A DNA stretch of 64,000 bases from JAPHTQ01 sp050295975 (GTDB lineage: Bacteria > Pseudomonadota > Gammaproteobacteria > Thiohalomonadales > Thiohalomonadaceae). The stretch is from NCBI GenBank assembly GCA_050295975.1, contig JBNKQR010000010.1:1-64000 (forward strand). The letters are read 5' to 3'. The position numbers and the translations under genes were made by a program. A model generated the notes under the pieces. It searched no databases, had not been told where the DNA came from, and worked only from the letters and a program-made list of their open reading frames with translations. Numbering within the stretch: the first letter of the stretch is position 1; the number at the start of each line of letters is the position of its first letter. Below, piece by piece: positions 32,847 to 42,233 of this stretch.

Positions 32847-33886
32847 TTGTTCTCACTTACCAGGACAAGTTCTCGTATCACACTGGTGGCATAGGCACCG
32901 GCAGGTAGCGCAAACTCAAGTTGCAACTGGTGTGGTTGAGTGAATTGCCACTGTAATCCTTTAACTGGCAAGCGCAACGAGCGACGCTCCTGTTCCAGCC
33001 CCGCTTTTTCTAGACCTTCACGCATCAGGGACTCTTCGGCCAGTACCGCACTCTCCAGTGCCAACACATCTGCCAGCACCGCAAGCTTACCTTGCCCCCA
33101 TAAGGGCCCACCGGGATGAAGCTCACCCATTGCTACCTTGCGTTCGATCTCATTGCTGAGAAGCCGCACAGTAAAGGTGCTGGTAGTACCATTCATCAAT
33201 AGCGACTCACCAGGCAGTGCACGATTCCAGTTTCCTGCCTCAACCCGTGCACTGAGCACCTGATTAAAAAGATAGGAGCGTGCAGCGGAGAGATAAAGCC
33301 CGCGTAGATGCAGGTCCCTTTCCTGAAACTCGTTGCGGAACAACGCCTCTACTTTTTTCAGATTGCCGCCATCTCGCCCGAAGCGCTGTGAACCGAAGTA
33401 ATTGGGAACGCCACGTTCACGAATCTTTTCCAGGCGCTGCTCCAGCGCCTCACACTCTCCATCTAATTCTCGCAGGGTAAGACGAAAGCGATTTTCCAGC
33501 AGATTGCCGCGCTTCAGTTTACGATGATGCCGATCCACCTCAAGAATCGCAATCTCTTCCGAGGCCAAACTCTGCCAGTCGGGCTCACTCTTACCACTAA
33601 GATTAACGCTGAAATATTGAGTGGTGACTGCTCGGCGATCCTTGAGCCCCGCATAACCCACTTCGCCCAAGGGCACACCTGCCAGTTCGGCAAGTTGCCG
33701 CGCAAGCCATTCGGTATTGGTATTACGTTTACGGATTTGCAACAGGGCATGATTACCATCGCCGTCCGGATCGAAACCCAGCACTTCATCGACAACAAAA
33801 TCTTCCGGGGTGGTACGAAGGTGTGCAGTGCAGGAAGGTTTGCCCAGGACATATGCCCATTGCGGCAGGGGATTGTTATTCGTCAT
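32843..33886 (-). CDS. truD: tRNA pseudouridine(13) synthase TruD
   Basis: Forms pseudouridine at position 13 of tRNA-Glu, 347 residues. The catalytic aspartate is D83 in the signature GYAGLKDRRAVTTQ, and the TruD-specific insertion domain lies in the middle (FGSQRFGRDGGN near 165). It is the last gene of the ispD-mscS-ispF-truD string and overlaps ispF by 11 bases; its 3' end meets the chemoreceptor gene. Confidence 0.97.
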   Translation of the reverse strand: MTNNNPLPQWAYVLGKPSCTAHLRTTPEDFVVDEVLGFDPDGDGNHALLQIRKRNTNTEWLARQLAELAGVPLGEVGYAGLKDRRAVTTQYFSVNLSGKSEPDWQSLASEEIAILEVDRHHRKLKRGNLLENRFRLTLRELDGECEALEQRLEKIRERGVPNYFGSQRFGRDGGNLKKVEALFRNEFQERDLHLRGLYLSAARSYLFNQVLSARVEAGNWNRALPGESLLMNGTTSTFTVRLLSNEIERKVAMGELHPGGPLWGQGKLAVLADVLALESAVLAEESLMREGLEKAGLEQERRSLRLPVKGLQWQFTQPHQLQLEFALPAGAYATSVIRELVLVSENN

Positions 33887-34352
33887 TCACAAGCAACACT
33901 ACTGCGTGGGCAGCAATCCCCTCTTCACGTCCTGTAAAACCCAGTTTTTCCGTGGTAGTCGCCTTGACGTTGACCTGACCAATCTCGGTCTGCAGATCCT
34001 GCGCCAGATTCTCACGCATGGTGTCCACATGGATATAAAGCTTCGGCGACTGGGCGATAATAGTCATATCCGCATTACCCAGGCGATAACCGTGTTGTTG
34101 AACTAGCTCCATCACACGGCGCAACAGGATACGGCTATCGATGCCACGAAACTCTTCGCTACTGTCGGGAAAGTGGCGACCAATATCACCGAGGGCAAGT
34201 GCTCCAAGTAACGCATCGCAGAGTGCATGGATCAGAACATCGCCGTCAGAGTGTGCGGCAAAGGTGTGGTGATGTGCAATATGCACACCACCGAGAACGA
34301 TGTGATCTCCATCGCTAAAAGCATGTACGTCGTAACCGTGGCCGATCTTCAT
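33876..34352 (-). CDS. ispF: 2-C-methyl-D-erythritol 2,4-cyclodiphosphate synthase
   Basis: Fifth step of the non-mevalonate isoprenoid pathway, 158 residues, forms a homotrimer. The metal ligands D8 and H10 (GHGYDVH) and H42 (LIHALCDALLG) are present, with AHSDGD at 33-38. It normally follows ispD directly; here a mechanosensitive channel gene lies between them. The pathway partners ispD and dxr are also in the window. Confidence 0.98.
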   Translation of the reverse strand: MKIGHGYDVHAFSDGDHIVLGGVHIAHHHTFAAHSDGDVLIHALCDALLGALALGDIGRHFPDSSEEFRGIDSRILLRRVMELVQQHGYRLGNADMTIIAQSPKLYIHVDTMRENLAQDLQTEIGQVNVKATTTEKLGFTGREEGIAAHAVVLLVNDE

Positions 34353-34396
34353 CTACTCCACTCCATAATTCGATGTTTCATGTTCACATCTGAGCT

Positions 34397-35719
34397 TCAC
34401 GAACCCTCCCCAACCTTGACGATTTTAATTTCGCGCTGAGGGAATGGTATCTCTATCTCGTTCTCTTTCAATGCATCCCAAATCATCAGATAGAGATCGC
34501 CACCAACACGATGCTCACCATCATCGATCCCCTCCATCCAGAATTCAATCAGTATATCGACTCCTGAATCCCCAAATCCTTTGATTTCTGCATCAGCCAC
34601 ATATTCGACTGGAAATTCTGTCCCACTCAATACTTTTGGGTGACTGGAGACGACCTTGCGCAACAGGTCAAATAACTTATGCAAATCAGTCGAGTATGCA
34701 ACCTGGAACTCTATTGAATAGCGCTGTTTTTTATTCGAGTGAGTCCAGTTGGTGAAAGAGGTGCTGATAAACTTCTCGTTTGGCACCATAACCTCTTTGC
34801 CATCGTAGGTTTCCAGCATAATAAAACGCATATTCAACTCTCGAATAGTACCCATGCGTCCGTCTTCTAATTCAATGTAGTCACCAATCGCGAGCGACCG
34901 ATCAAGTAATAGAATTAAACCAGAGATAAAGTTTGCGGCAATTGATTGCAGACCAAAACCAATCCCGACACCAAGTGCACCACCAAATACGGCTAGTGCA
35001 GTGATGTTAACCTCCATCACCTGCAACATTAAAATAAAAACAACAACAACAAGAACGACCTGATATATCTTGGCAAATATCTCTCGCGTACTAACATCCA
35101 GACTCTCTTGCTGTCTGATAACTTTCTGACCTACGTTATTCGACAAACTCCCTAACCAGAACAACAACGCGCCAAATATGACTACTCGGAAGATCCCGTA
35201 AGCAGAGATGCTAATATTGCCGATAACGAGAACCTTGCCTTCCAGATAGGTGACTACAAAACCCAACCATCCAAAGATGTACAAAAGAGCTATTGGAATA
35301 ACGAACAGTTTGATCAGTTTTTCCAGCATTGCATTATTTACAAACCGACCAATTAGAGAATAGAGCATCAGAACGACGGCAAACCCTTCGGCGATACGCA
35401 CTAGCCAGCTTTGCTTAAAGAGATATTCACTCAAATCAATCGTTAGCATCATGAACAGGATGATGAATAACGGAAACAGTTGTCCCCTAAGCTGGTAAAT
35501 TCCTTGGCGAAGAAAGTGCAACGAACCGTTGCTTGGCGGGGAATTTAGTAACACTGATTTTCGATTGAGGAGCGCGGAAAGATAGTAGGCCAGAATAATG
35601 GCTAAAAGAATCATCCCAACCTGTGAGTAGAAGCCCGGGCTGCTGATCACGTCGATCAGTTTTTCTGTAACACCTTCGAGATATGCCTGAATTGTCGGGA
35701 CATCCATAAACAGCTCCAC
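34397..35719 (-). CDS. MscS-family mechanosensitive ion channel
   Basis: A 440-residue inner-membrane channel of the MscS family that would release solutes on osmotic downshock. About five hydrophobic helices cover residues 25-255, the last with the glycine/alanine-rich pore-lining pattern FGGALGVGIGFGLQSIA. The cytoplasmic beta-domain follows (DYIELEDGRMGTIREL, MVPNEKFISTSFTNW). It is longer than E. coli MscS (286 residues), with extra N-terminal helices. The DNA looks distinctly richer in A+T than ispD and ispF on either side, and it splits that usually adjacent pair, so it may be an insertion. Confidence 0.9.
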   Translation of the reverse strand: MELFMDVPTIQAYLEGVTEKLIDVISSPGFYSQVGMILLAIILAYYLSALLNRKSVLLNSPPSNGSLHFLRQGIYQLRGQLFPLFIILFMMLTIDLSEYLFKQSWLVRIAEGFAVVLMLYSLIGRFVNNAMLEKLIKLFVIPIALLYIFGWLGFVVTYLEGKVLVIGNISISAYGIFRVVIFGALLFWLGSLSNNVGQKVIRQQESLDVSTREIFAKIYQVVLVVVVFILMLQVMEVNITALAVFGGALGVGIGFGLQSIAANFISGLILLLDRSLAIGDYIELEDGRMGTIRELNMRFIMLETYDGKEVMVPNEKFISTSFTNWTHSNKKQRYSIEFQVAYSTDLHKLFDLLRKVVSSHPKVLSGTEFPVEYVADAEIKGFGDSGVDILIEFWMEGIDDGEHRVGGDLYLMIWDALKENEIEIPFPQREIKIVKVGEGS

Positions 35720-35805
35720 TTATTCTGACTTTATAAGCTCTAAGGATAGTAAATTTATAGACATCTGATTGAAACAGGATGGGCAGACGCAGGATTCAAT
35801 GAGAT

Positions 35806-36516
35806 TTATTCTTTCCCAGCATTTAATTCATTCAAATAAAGCTCTGCTAGACGCAAATCACTGGGGCGGGTAATCTTGATGTTATCCGCGTGACCTTCAA
35901 CCATCTTCGGCGACTTTCCTACAAGCTCCATCGCCGAGGCATCATCGGTGACCAGTTGCCCTTGCTTAAGCGCCGATTCGAGTGCTACACGCAATTCGCC
36001 CAGGCGAAACATTTGTGGTGTAAGGGCTCGCCAAAGATGTTCACGTGGCACAGTCTCTAGCACCGAATCATCGTTGCCAGTCCGCTTAACTGTGTCCGCC
36101 ACCGGCAAGCCGAGCAAACCACCAACCGTGTGCTCATGCAGTGCGTTGATCAGAAGGTCGATATCTTCACTGCGCAGACAGGGGCGTGCGGCATCGTGCA
36201 CTAGTACCCAATCACTTGCGTCAGCCTGTGACTGTAGTCCATTCAATGCATTCAGTACCGAGTGACAGCGCTCTGCACCACCCAGTGCGGTATACAATTT
36301 TGGATGCTTTAGAGCCAGTTCCTGCCACCAGGGGTCGTTCTCACTCAGGGCAACCACCACACCGCTGATTTGCGGGTGTTCGAGGAAGCGGGCCAAGGTA
36401 TGCTCCAGCACCGTCTTGCCGTGTAGCGGCAGGTATTGCTTGGGACGATCCGCCTGCATCCGGCTACCAACTCCAGCGGCGGGGATCACTGCCCAGTATT
36501 TGGCTTGATCAGACAT
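35806..36516 (-). CDS. ispD: 2-C-methyl-D-erythritol 4-phosphate cytidylyltransferase
   Basis: Third step of the non-mevalonate pathway; joins CTP to methylerythritol phosphate. The 236-residue protein has the nucleotide-binding N-terminus IPAAGVGSRMQADRPKQYL and the conserved VHDAARPCLR and DDASAMEL motifs. It lies 35 bases after ftsB, the common ftsB-ispD order. Confidence 0.97.
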   Translation of the reverse strand: MSDQAKYWAVIPAAGVGSRMQADRPKQYLPLHGKTVLEHTLARFLEHPQISGVVVALSENDPWWQELALKHPKLYTALGGAERCHSVLNALNGLQSQADASDWVLVHDAARPCLRSEDIDLLINALHEHTVGGLLGLPVADTVKRTGNDDSVLETVPREHLWRALTPQMFRLGELRVALESALKQGQLVTDDASAMELVGKSPKMVEGHADNIKITRPSDLRLAELYLNELNAGKE

Positions 36517-36551
36517 TACGCTCTACGGCCCTTTATCTGCACTGACACCGG

Positions 36552-36824
36552 TTACTCTTCCACGACCTGATAGAAGGTTTCATCTTTTTTCACCATCCCC
36601 AGATCAGCGCGCGCCCGTTCTTCTATCGCTTCCATACCGTGCTTGAGATCGCGAACCTCAGCCTCCAGCGCCTTGTTGCGCTCTTTCAGCTTGGCGTTTT
36701 CGGCCTTTTGCAGCTCGACCTTCTGCTCCAGTTGCCAGCCACGGAATAGACCATTGTTGCCGAACCACAATTGATATTGCAGCAGCAGTAACAGGGCGAA
36801 GAGAATTCCGGCAAGCCATTTCAT
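36552..36824 (-). CDS. ftsB: Cell division protein FtsB
   Basis: Small bitopic protein of the divisome, 90 residues, that joins FtsL and FtsQ to activate septal wall synthesis. One membrane helix (about 3-20) is followed by a periplasmic coiled coil (about 28-70, EQKVELQKAENAKLKERN). The conserved sequence IEERARADLGMVKKDE closes the protein. Short length and position between eno and ispD match the family. Confidence 0.95.
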   Translation of the reverse strand: MKWLAGILFALLLLLQYQLWFGNNGLFRGWQLEQKVELQKAENAKLKERNKALEAEVRDLKHGMEAIEERARADLGMVKKDETFYQVVEE

Positions 36825-36840
36825 GGTCTAGATAATATCA

Positions 36841-36870
36841 GGCCCGGGCAACCTTGTGGTTGGCCGGGCC
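36841..36870 (-). other. Strong hairpin between eno and ftsB
   Basis: Thirteen-base arms with one mismatch (minus strand GGCCCGGCCAACC and GGTTGCCCGGGCC) and a four-base loop ACAA, 30 bases after the eno stop. There is no T-run, so it probably protects the abundant eno message or lowers read-through into ftsB rather than stopping transcription. Confidence 0.6.
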
Positions 36871-36899
36871 AGTTATTGTGAAGTGAAGCGCAAAGCTTA

Positions 36900-38204
36900 C
36901 TAATCATTAAGATTGTAGAACGCTCCACGGCCGGGGTAGGTCCCTTTCTCGCCCAGGGCCTCGGCAATACGGATCAGGCGATTATATTTAGCCACCCGGT
37001 CAGAACGGGACATGGAGCCAGTCTTGATCTGACCCGCATTGGTCGCCACAGCCAGATCGGCAATGGTGGTATCTTCGGTCTCACCGGAACGGTGGGAGAT
37101 CACTGCGGTGTAACCAGCATCCTTGGCCATTTGGATTGCTTCCAGGGTCTCTGTCAGGGTACCGATCTGATTGACCTTGATAAGAATGGAGTTAGCGATG
37201 CTTTTATCGATACCTTCCTGAAGGATCTTCGGGTTGGTCACGAACAGGTCATCACCCACCAGCTGGATCTTCTTGCCAAGACGCTCAGTCAACATTTTCC
37301 AGCCGTCCCAGTCACTCTCGTCCATCGCATCTTCGATGGAGATGATCGGATACTTCTCTACCCATTCTTCCAGCAGGTCGATCAGTTCTTCAGCAGTCAG
37401 TTCCTTACCTTCAGAGGCGAGGTTGTACTTACCGTCTTTGTAGAATTCTGAGCTGGCAGCATCGATAGCAATCATGATGTCTTCGCCCGCCGTGTAACCG
37501 GCCATTTCGATCGCTTCCAGGATCACCTGAATCGCCTTTTCGTTGGAAGAGAGATCTGGGGCAAAACCACCTTCATCACCGACAGCGGTATTCATGCCCT
37601 TGGCACTCAATACTTTCTTCAGTGCATGGAAGACTTCGGAACCGTAACGAATCGCCTCGCTGATGGAAGGGGCGCCTACAGGTACGATCATGAACTCCTG
37701 CATATCGACACTATTATCGGCATGCTCTCCGCCGTTGATGATGTTCATCATCGGTACCGGCAGGGTGAATTCCACACCCTTACCCTCTGCCAGATAGCGG
37801 TAGAGTGGCAGTTCATTAGCCATCGCGGCAGCCTTGGCGCAGGCCAGTGAGACCGCGAGGATGGCGTTAGCGCCGAGTTCGCCTTTGTTCTCACTGCCAT
37901 CCAGTTCAATCATGGTCTGGTCGATGATCTTCTGATCGTTCACGTCCATCCCGTTTAACGCCTTGGCGATAGGGCCGTTAACATTGGCGACGGCATCGAG
38001 TACGCCCTTGCCGCCAAAACGCTCCGCATCGTTGTCTCGCAGTTCAATCGCTTCACGAGAACCGGTTGAAGCACCAGAAGGAACGGCGGCACGCCCCATC
38101 GCGCCTCCTTCCAGGATCACGTCAGCCTCAACCGTGGGATTACCACGGGAGTCGATAATTTCACGGGCACGTACGATTGCAATTTTGGTGTTGTTGTCAC
38201 TCAT
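36900..38204 (-). CDS. eno: Enolase
   Basis: Interconverts 2-phosphoglycerate and phosphoenolpyruvate; also a subunit of the RNA degradosome in E. coli. The 434-residue protein has the family signature ILIKVNQIGTLTET, the SHRSGETEDT loop and the C-terminal GSMSRSDRVAKYNRL. Length is normal. It lies 37 bases after kdsA and before ftsB, in the usual gammaproteobacterial order. Confidence 0.99.
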   Translation of the reverse strand: MSDNNTKIAIVRAREIIDSRGNPTVEADVILEGGAMGRAAVPSGASTGSREAIELRDNDAERFGGKGVLDAVANVNGPIAKALNGMDVNDQKIIDQTMIELDGSENKGELGANAILAVSLACAKAAAMANELPLYRYLAEGKGVEFTLPVPMMNIINGGEHADNSVDMQEFMIVPVGAPSISEAIRYGSEVFHALKKVLSAKGMNTAVGDEGGFAPDLSSNEKAIQVILEAIEMAGYTAGEDIMIAIDAASSEFYKDGKYNLASEGKELTAEELIDLLEEWVEKYPIISIEDAMDESDWDGWKMLTERLGKKIQLVGDDLFVTNPKILQEGIDKSIANSILIKVNQIGTLTETLEAIQMAKDAGYTAVISHRSGETEDTTIADLAVATNAGQIKTGSMSRSDRVAKYNRLIRIAEALGEKGTYPGRGAFYNLND

Positions 38205-38241
38205 TGATTATCACTATCCAGAATTTAATTGTCGTTAGAAG

Positions 38242-39078
38242 TTAAATGAAATCGTTTTCGATAAAGCCTTGTTGTTTTACTGCTTCATCCAGCATCTTGA
38301 GTGTGGTTAGCAGTGGCTTCATCTTTGCCAGCGGCCACATATTGGGACCGTCTGAAAGACCCTTGTCAGGATCCGGGTGGGTCTCCATAAACAGCCCGGC
38401 GATACCACTGGCCACCGCAGCGCGTGCCAGCACCGGCACAAATTCGCGCTGGCCACCAGAACGTCCACCCAGACCACCAGGCTGTTGTACCGAGTGGGTG
38501 GCGTCGAACACCACCGGACTACCGGTGGCGCGCATCACGGCCAGGCCGCGCATGTCGCTAATCAATGTATTGTAGCCGAAGGAGGCACCCCGTTCGCAGA
38601 CCATGATCTGCTGGTTACCGACCTCGCGGGCCTTCTCCACCACGTTGGCCATGTCCCAGGGAGCGAGGAACTGCCCCTTTTTGATGTTCACCGGTTTTCC
38701 CTGACGCGCCACTTCCTGAATAAAGTTGGTCTGGCGACAGAGGAACGCTGGTGTCTGCAACACATCGACTACCGCCGCAACCTCGGCCAACGGAGTGTCT
38801 TCGTGAACATCAGTGAGTACCGGCAGGCCGTACTGTTTTTTCACCTTCTCCAGAATCGCCAGCCCCTGCTCCACACCCGGGCCACGGAAGCTGGATGAGG
38901 AGGTACGATTGGCCTTGTCGAAGGAGGCCTTGAAGATGAAGTTTATCCCCAGTTCGTTACAGAGAGATTGCAACTCACCGGCGGTGTCGAGCACCAGCTG
39001 CTCGCTCTCGATCACACAGGGACCGGCGATCAAAAACAGAGGATGGTCGAGGCCCGCCTCGAAGCCGCATAGCTTCAT
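38242..39078 (-). CDS. kdsA: 3-deoxy-8-phosphooctulonate synthase
   Basis: Condenses phosphoenolpyruvate with arabinose 5-phosphate to Kdo 8-phosphate for the lipopolysaccharide inner core. The 278-residue protein has LIAGPCVIESEQ at the N-terminus, KASFDKANRTS, and FDATHSVQQPGG. It overlaps pyrG by one base. CTP from PyrG is needed by the next Kdo enzyme, KdsB, so the pairing makes metabolic sense. Confidence 0.98.
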   Translation of the reverse strand: MKLCGFEAGLDHPLFLIAGPCVIESEQLVLDTAGELQSLCNELGINFIFKASFDKANRTSSSSFRGPGVEQGLAILEKVKKQYGLPVLTDVHEDTPLAEVAAVVDVLQTPAFLCRQTNFIQEVARQGKPVNIKKGQFLAPWDMANVVEKAREVGNQQIMVCERGASFGYNTLISDMRGLAVMRATGSPVVFDATHSVQQPGGLGGRSGGQREFVPVLARAAVASGIAGLFMETHPDPDKGLSDGPNMWPLAKMKPLLTTLKMLDEAVKQQGFIENDFI

Positions 39079-40709
39079 CAGGCCTTGTTCTCCGCGTGCT
39101 TACGTGCCGCAGCGACAAAGCCTGTAAATAGCGGATGCCCATCACGCGGCGTCGAGGTGAATTCCGGGTGGAACTGACAGGCGACAAACCAGGGGTGCTC
39201 GGGGAGTTCTACCACTTCCACCAGTGACTGGTCTTCGGAGAGACCGGCAAAGACCAGACCAGCCTTACTCAGAGGATCGCGGTAGTTGTTATTGAATTCG
39301 TAGCGATGGCGATGACGCTCGACAATGCTCGACTTATTGTAAAGATCACGGACCTTGCTGCCATCCTGCAGGTGACAGGTTTGACCGCCGAGACGCATGG
39401 TACCGCCCAGGTCCGATTTTTCATCGCGGGTAACCACGGTGCCATCGGCCTCGACCCACTCAGTAATCAGCGCGATCACCGGATGCTTCGCCTCTTTGCG
39501 GAATTCGGTACTGTGGGCAGCTTCAAGACCGGCCACGTTGCGGGCGTATTCGATCACTGCCACCTGCATACCGAGGCAGATACCAAGATAGGGAATATTG
39601 TTCTCACGGGCGTAGCGCACCGCGGCGATCTTGCCCTCCACGCCGCGCTCACCAAAGCCGCCGGGGACCAGAATGGCGTCTTTACCCTGCAGGCAACCAA
39701 TCCCATCCTTTTCCACGTCTTCCGAGTCGATGTATTCGATCCGCACCTTGGTCAGGGTCTTGATCCCGGCATGGATCAGCGCTTCGGAGAGGGATTTGTA
39801 GGCCTCAGTCAGGTCGACATATTTACCCACCATGGCGATGGTGGTCTCACCTGTGGGGTTTTGCAGAGCGTGATTCACCGCTTCCCACTCGGAGAGGTCG
39901 GCGGGCTTGGTCTTCATGTTCAGTTTCTCCACCACGATATCGTCGAGGCCCTGCTTATGCAGTTCCAGCGGGATTCTGTAGATGGAGTCGACATCGACAC
40001 AGGAGATAACCGCCCGCTCTTCCACATTGGTAAAGAGGGCAATTTTGCGTTTTTCATCTTCCGGCACCGCTCGGTCGGCACGGCAGATCAGAATATCTGG
40101 CTGGATACCAATGGAACGGAGTTCCTTAACCGAGTGCTGGGTCGGCTTGGTCTTGAGCTCGCCTGCGGTGGGGATATAGGGCAGCAGGGTCAGGTGCATG
40201 AAGAGCACGCTATCGTGACCCAGCTCCACCTTCATCTGACGAATCGCCTCGAGGAAGGGCAGTGATTCGATGTCACCGACGGTACCGCCGATCTCCACCA
40301 TCGCCACATCGTAGCCTTCGGCGCCCGCTTTGATGCTGCGCTTCATTTCGTCGGTGACGTGCGGGATGACCTGCACTGTGCCGCCAAGGTAGTCGCCACG
40401 GCGCTCTCGGCGGATCACTCGTTCATAGATACGGCCAGTGGTGAAGTTGTTTCGCTGGGTCATGGTGGAGCGAATGAAACGCTCGTAGTGACCCAAATCG
40501 AGGTCGGTCTCGGCACCATCTTCGGTAACAAAGACCTCACCATGCTGGAACGGACTCATGGTCCCCGGATCGACGTTGATGTAGGGGTCAAGCTTTAGCA
40601 TGGTGACAGAGAGACCGCGGGCTTCGAGGATGGCCGCAAGAGAAGCGGAAGCGATGCCCTTCCCTAAGGAGGAAACCACACCGCCGGTAATAAAGATGTA
40701 CTTCGTCAT
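39078..40709 (-). CDS. pyrG: CTP synthase
   Basis: Makes CTP from UTP, ATP and glutamine, 543 residues. The N-terminal synthetase domain (about 1-266) starts with FITGGVVSSLGKGI, and the C-terminal glutaminase has its catalytic cysteine near residue 380 in YLGICLGMQ and the His-Glu pair in CQFHPEFTS. It lies 51 bases after tilS and is coupled to kdsA. Confidence 0.99.
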   Translation of the reverse strand: MTKYIFITGGVVSSLGKGIASASLAAILEARGLSVTMLKLDPYINVDPGTMSPFQHGEVFVTEDGAETDLDLGHYERFIRSTMTQRNNFTTGRIYERVIRRERRGDYLGGTVQVIPHVTDEMKRSIKAGAEGYDVAMVEIGGTVGDIESLPFLEAIRQMKVELGHDSVLFMHLTLLPYIPTAGELKTKPTQHSVKELRSIGIQPDILICRADRAVPEDEKRKIALFTNVEERAVISCVDVDSIYRIPLELHKQGLDDIVVEKLNMKTKPADLSEWEAVNHALQNPTGETTIAMVGKYVDLTEAYKSLSEALIHAGIKTLTKVRIEYIDSEDVEKDGIGCLQGKDAILVPGGFGERGVEGKIAAVRYARENNIPYLGICLGMQVAVIEYARNVAGLEAAHSTEFRKEAKHPVIALITEWVEADGTVVTRDEKSDLGGTMRLGGQTCHLQDGSKVRDLYNKSSIVERHRHRYEFNNNYRDPLSKAGLVFAGLSEDQSLVEVVELPEHPWFVACQFHPEFTSTPRDGHPLFTGFVAAARKHAENKA

Positions 40710-40760
40710 GAAAACGTAAGAGCCTGAGTTCAGGGGAAAAGTTTTCGGCGCTGGGCCGGA

Positions 40761-42125
40761 CTAATTGTCGTTGTTTTGCTCTTCCTTTTCAATGGCGAAT
40801 AACGACCAATGCAGCATAATTCCCTCTTCTTTTTCTGTTGCGGCAAAATTTTCCGCCGTCCATAGACCTGGCACCTGGGCTAACTCGCCCTCTACATAGA
40901 GTAACGGACGACGTTCCCGCTCCCAGGGAGGCACCCCAGCCTCCTGATAGAGCTTTTTCAGATCGTGATGTCCCTGCCTCCCAGGCAGGGCCAGTGATTC
41001 ACCGCCTTGGCGCAGGTGCAGTTCACAGCGGACACCGTGTAACTTCTGTACTGACACACCTTCACCGCGCTCCCGTTGTACTCGCACACTCCCCAATGCC
41101 TCGGGTAGTGCAATCTCCTCTGCCCCGTCCCAGTGCACAGCAAACGGCTGCGGCGGTAGCGCAGGCAGGGGTGGCATGAAGAATACTCTGTCGCGATAGC
41201 GGTGCACCTCGACCCCAGGCCAGCTCACTTTCGGCATCGCATCCTCTGCCGCAGGCAGCAACGCCTCCACCACCTGCTGTAGCTGGCTGACACCGGGCAG
41301 GGGCAACCCCAGTTGGCGACAGTGATAGCGCAGCAGGTTACGACAACGGGCCGGGCTCAATCCGCGCAGCACAGAAAGGGAGAGTACCGCTCCCTCCCCC
41401 AACGCCGCCCGCCGATCCTCCATCGCCAGTTCATCCAGCAGATGGGCACTCTCCGCGAAATTGGCGGCGCTCCGCGCCAGCACCTTGTGCATCCCGGCAC
41501 GTCGCTCCTCCAGTTGGGGCAGCAGGGTGTGGCGCAGGTAGTTTCGCTCCAGGGTGGTGTCGAAGTTGCTCGGGTCGTCGATCCACTTCAAATCGTGTTC
41601 GCGGGCATAGGCCTCCAGCTCGGCGCGCGGCCTGCCGAGCAGCGGGCGTAGTAACAGCCCCTTGCCCAGCGCACGTTGCACAGGCATCGACGCCAATCCG
41701 TGCACCCCGCCACCGCGCAACAGTTGCAGCAGTAAGGTCTCCGCCTGGTCATCCCGGTGATGGGCGCAGAGCAGCGCCTCCCCCTGCCCCAGCACCTGCT
41801 CGAAAACCCCATAGCGGGCATGACGCGCTGCTGCTTCCAACCCATCGCCGTTATCCCGCGCTACGCTCACCCGCTCAACCGTCAATGAAATATCCAGTCC
41901 ATCGCAAACATCGCGGCAATGGCGCGACCATTCGGTTGAGTGTTCTGAGAGAGCGTGATCCACATGCAGCGCCAGCAGCGGCACTTCGAGTTGTTCACGA
42001 AGAGAGGACATCAGATGTAACAACACAGTGGAGTCGAGGCCACCACTGTAGGCGACCCAATAGCACGGCGCTGGCGGTAGTGACTTCAGAGTAGTAAGAA
42101 GATGTTCAGAAAGGGATTGTGACAT
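40761..42125 (-). CDS. tilS: tRNA(Ile)-lysidine synthetase
   Basis: Adds lysine to C34 of the AUA-reading tRNA-Ile, changing both its codon and its charging. The 454-residue protein has the PP-loop YSGGLDS at 26-32, the downstream HHRDDQAETLLLQLLRGGG motif and the C-terminal substrate-binding domains. It lies between accA and pyrG on the same strand, preceded by an inverted repeat in the gap to accA. Confidence 0.96.
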   Translation of the reverse strand: MSQSLSEHLLTTLKSLPPAPCYWVAYSGGLDSTVLLHLMSSLREQLEVPLLALHVDHALSEHSTEWSRHCRDVCDGLDISLTVERVSVARDNGDGLEAAARHARYGVFEQVLGQGEALLCAHHRDDQAETLLLQLLRGGGVHGLASMPVQRALGKGLLLRPLLGRPRAELEAYAREHDLKWIDDPSNFDTTLERNYLRHTLLPQLEERRAGMHKVLARSAANFAESAHLLDELAMEDRRAALGEGAVLSLSVLRGLSPARCRNLLRYHCRQLGLPLPGVSQLQQVVEALLPAAEDAMPKVSWPGVEVHRYRDRVFFMPPLPALPPQPFAVHWDGAEEIALPEALGSVRVQRERGEGVSVQKLHGVRCELHLRQGGESLALPGRQGHHDLKKLYQEAGVPPWERERRPLLYVEGELAQVPGLWTAENFAATEKEEGIMLHWSLFAIEKEEQNNDN

Positions 42126-42154
42126 GGCAGAAACTCACCCCTCTGGAAATGAGT

Positions 42155-42211
42155 AACGCGAAGACACAAAGGCTGGATATAGAGATCGTTTTACCTTTGC
42201 GTACTTCGCGT
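42155..42211. repeat. Inverted repeat of GCGAAG/CAAAGG type
   Basis: Left arm ACGCGAAGACACAAAGG (42156-42172) and right arm CCTTTGCGTACTTCGCGT (42194-42211) are complementary apart from a one-base gap and two changes; the loop is 21 bases. The right side continues with CCTTTGCGG, another partial copy. It lies between accA and tilS and resembles dispersed extragenic repeats. It has no T-run and is not a clear terminator. Confidence 0.75.
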
Positions 42212-42233
42212 CCTTTGCGGTTAAAACTTTTAT

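Noticed and set aside
39306..40265. Open frame of 319 codons on the plus strand opposite pyrG
   Set aside because: Antisense to an intact CTP synthase gene, no motif.
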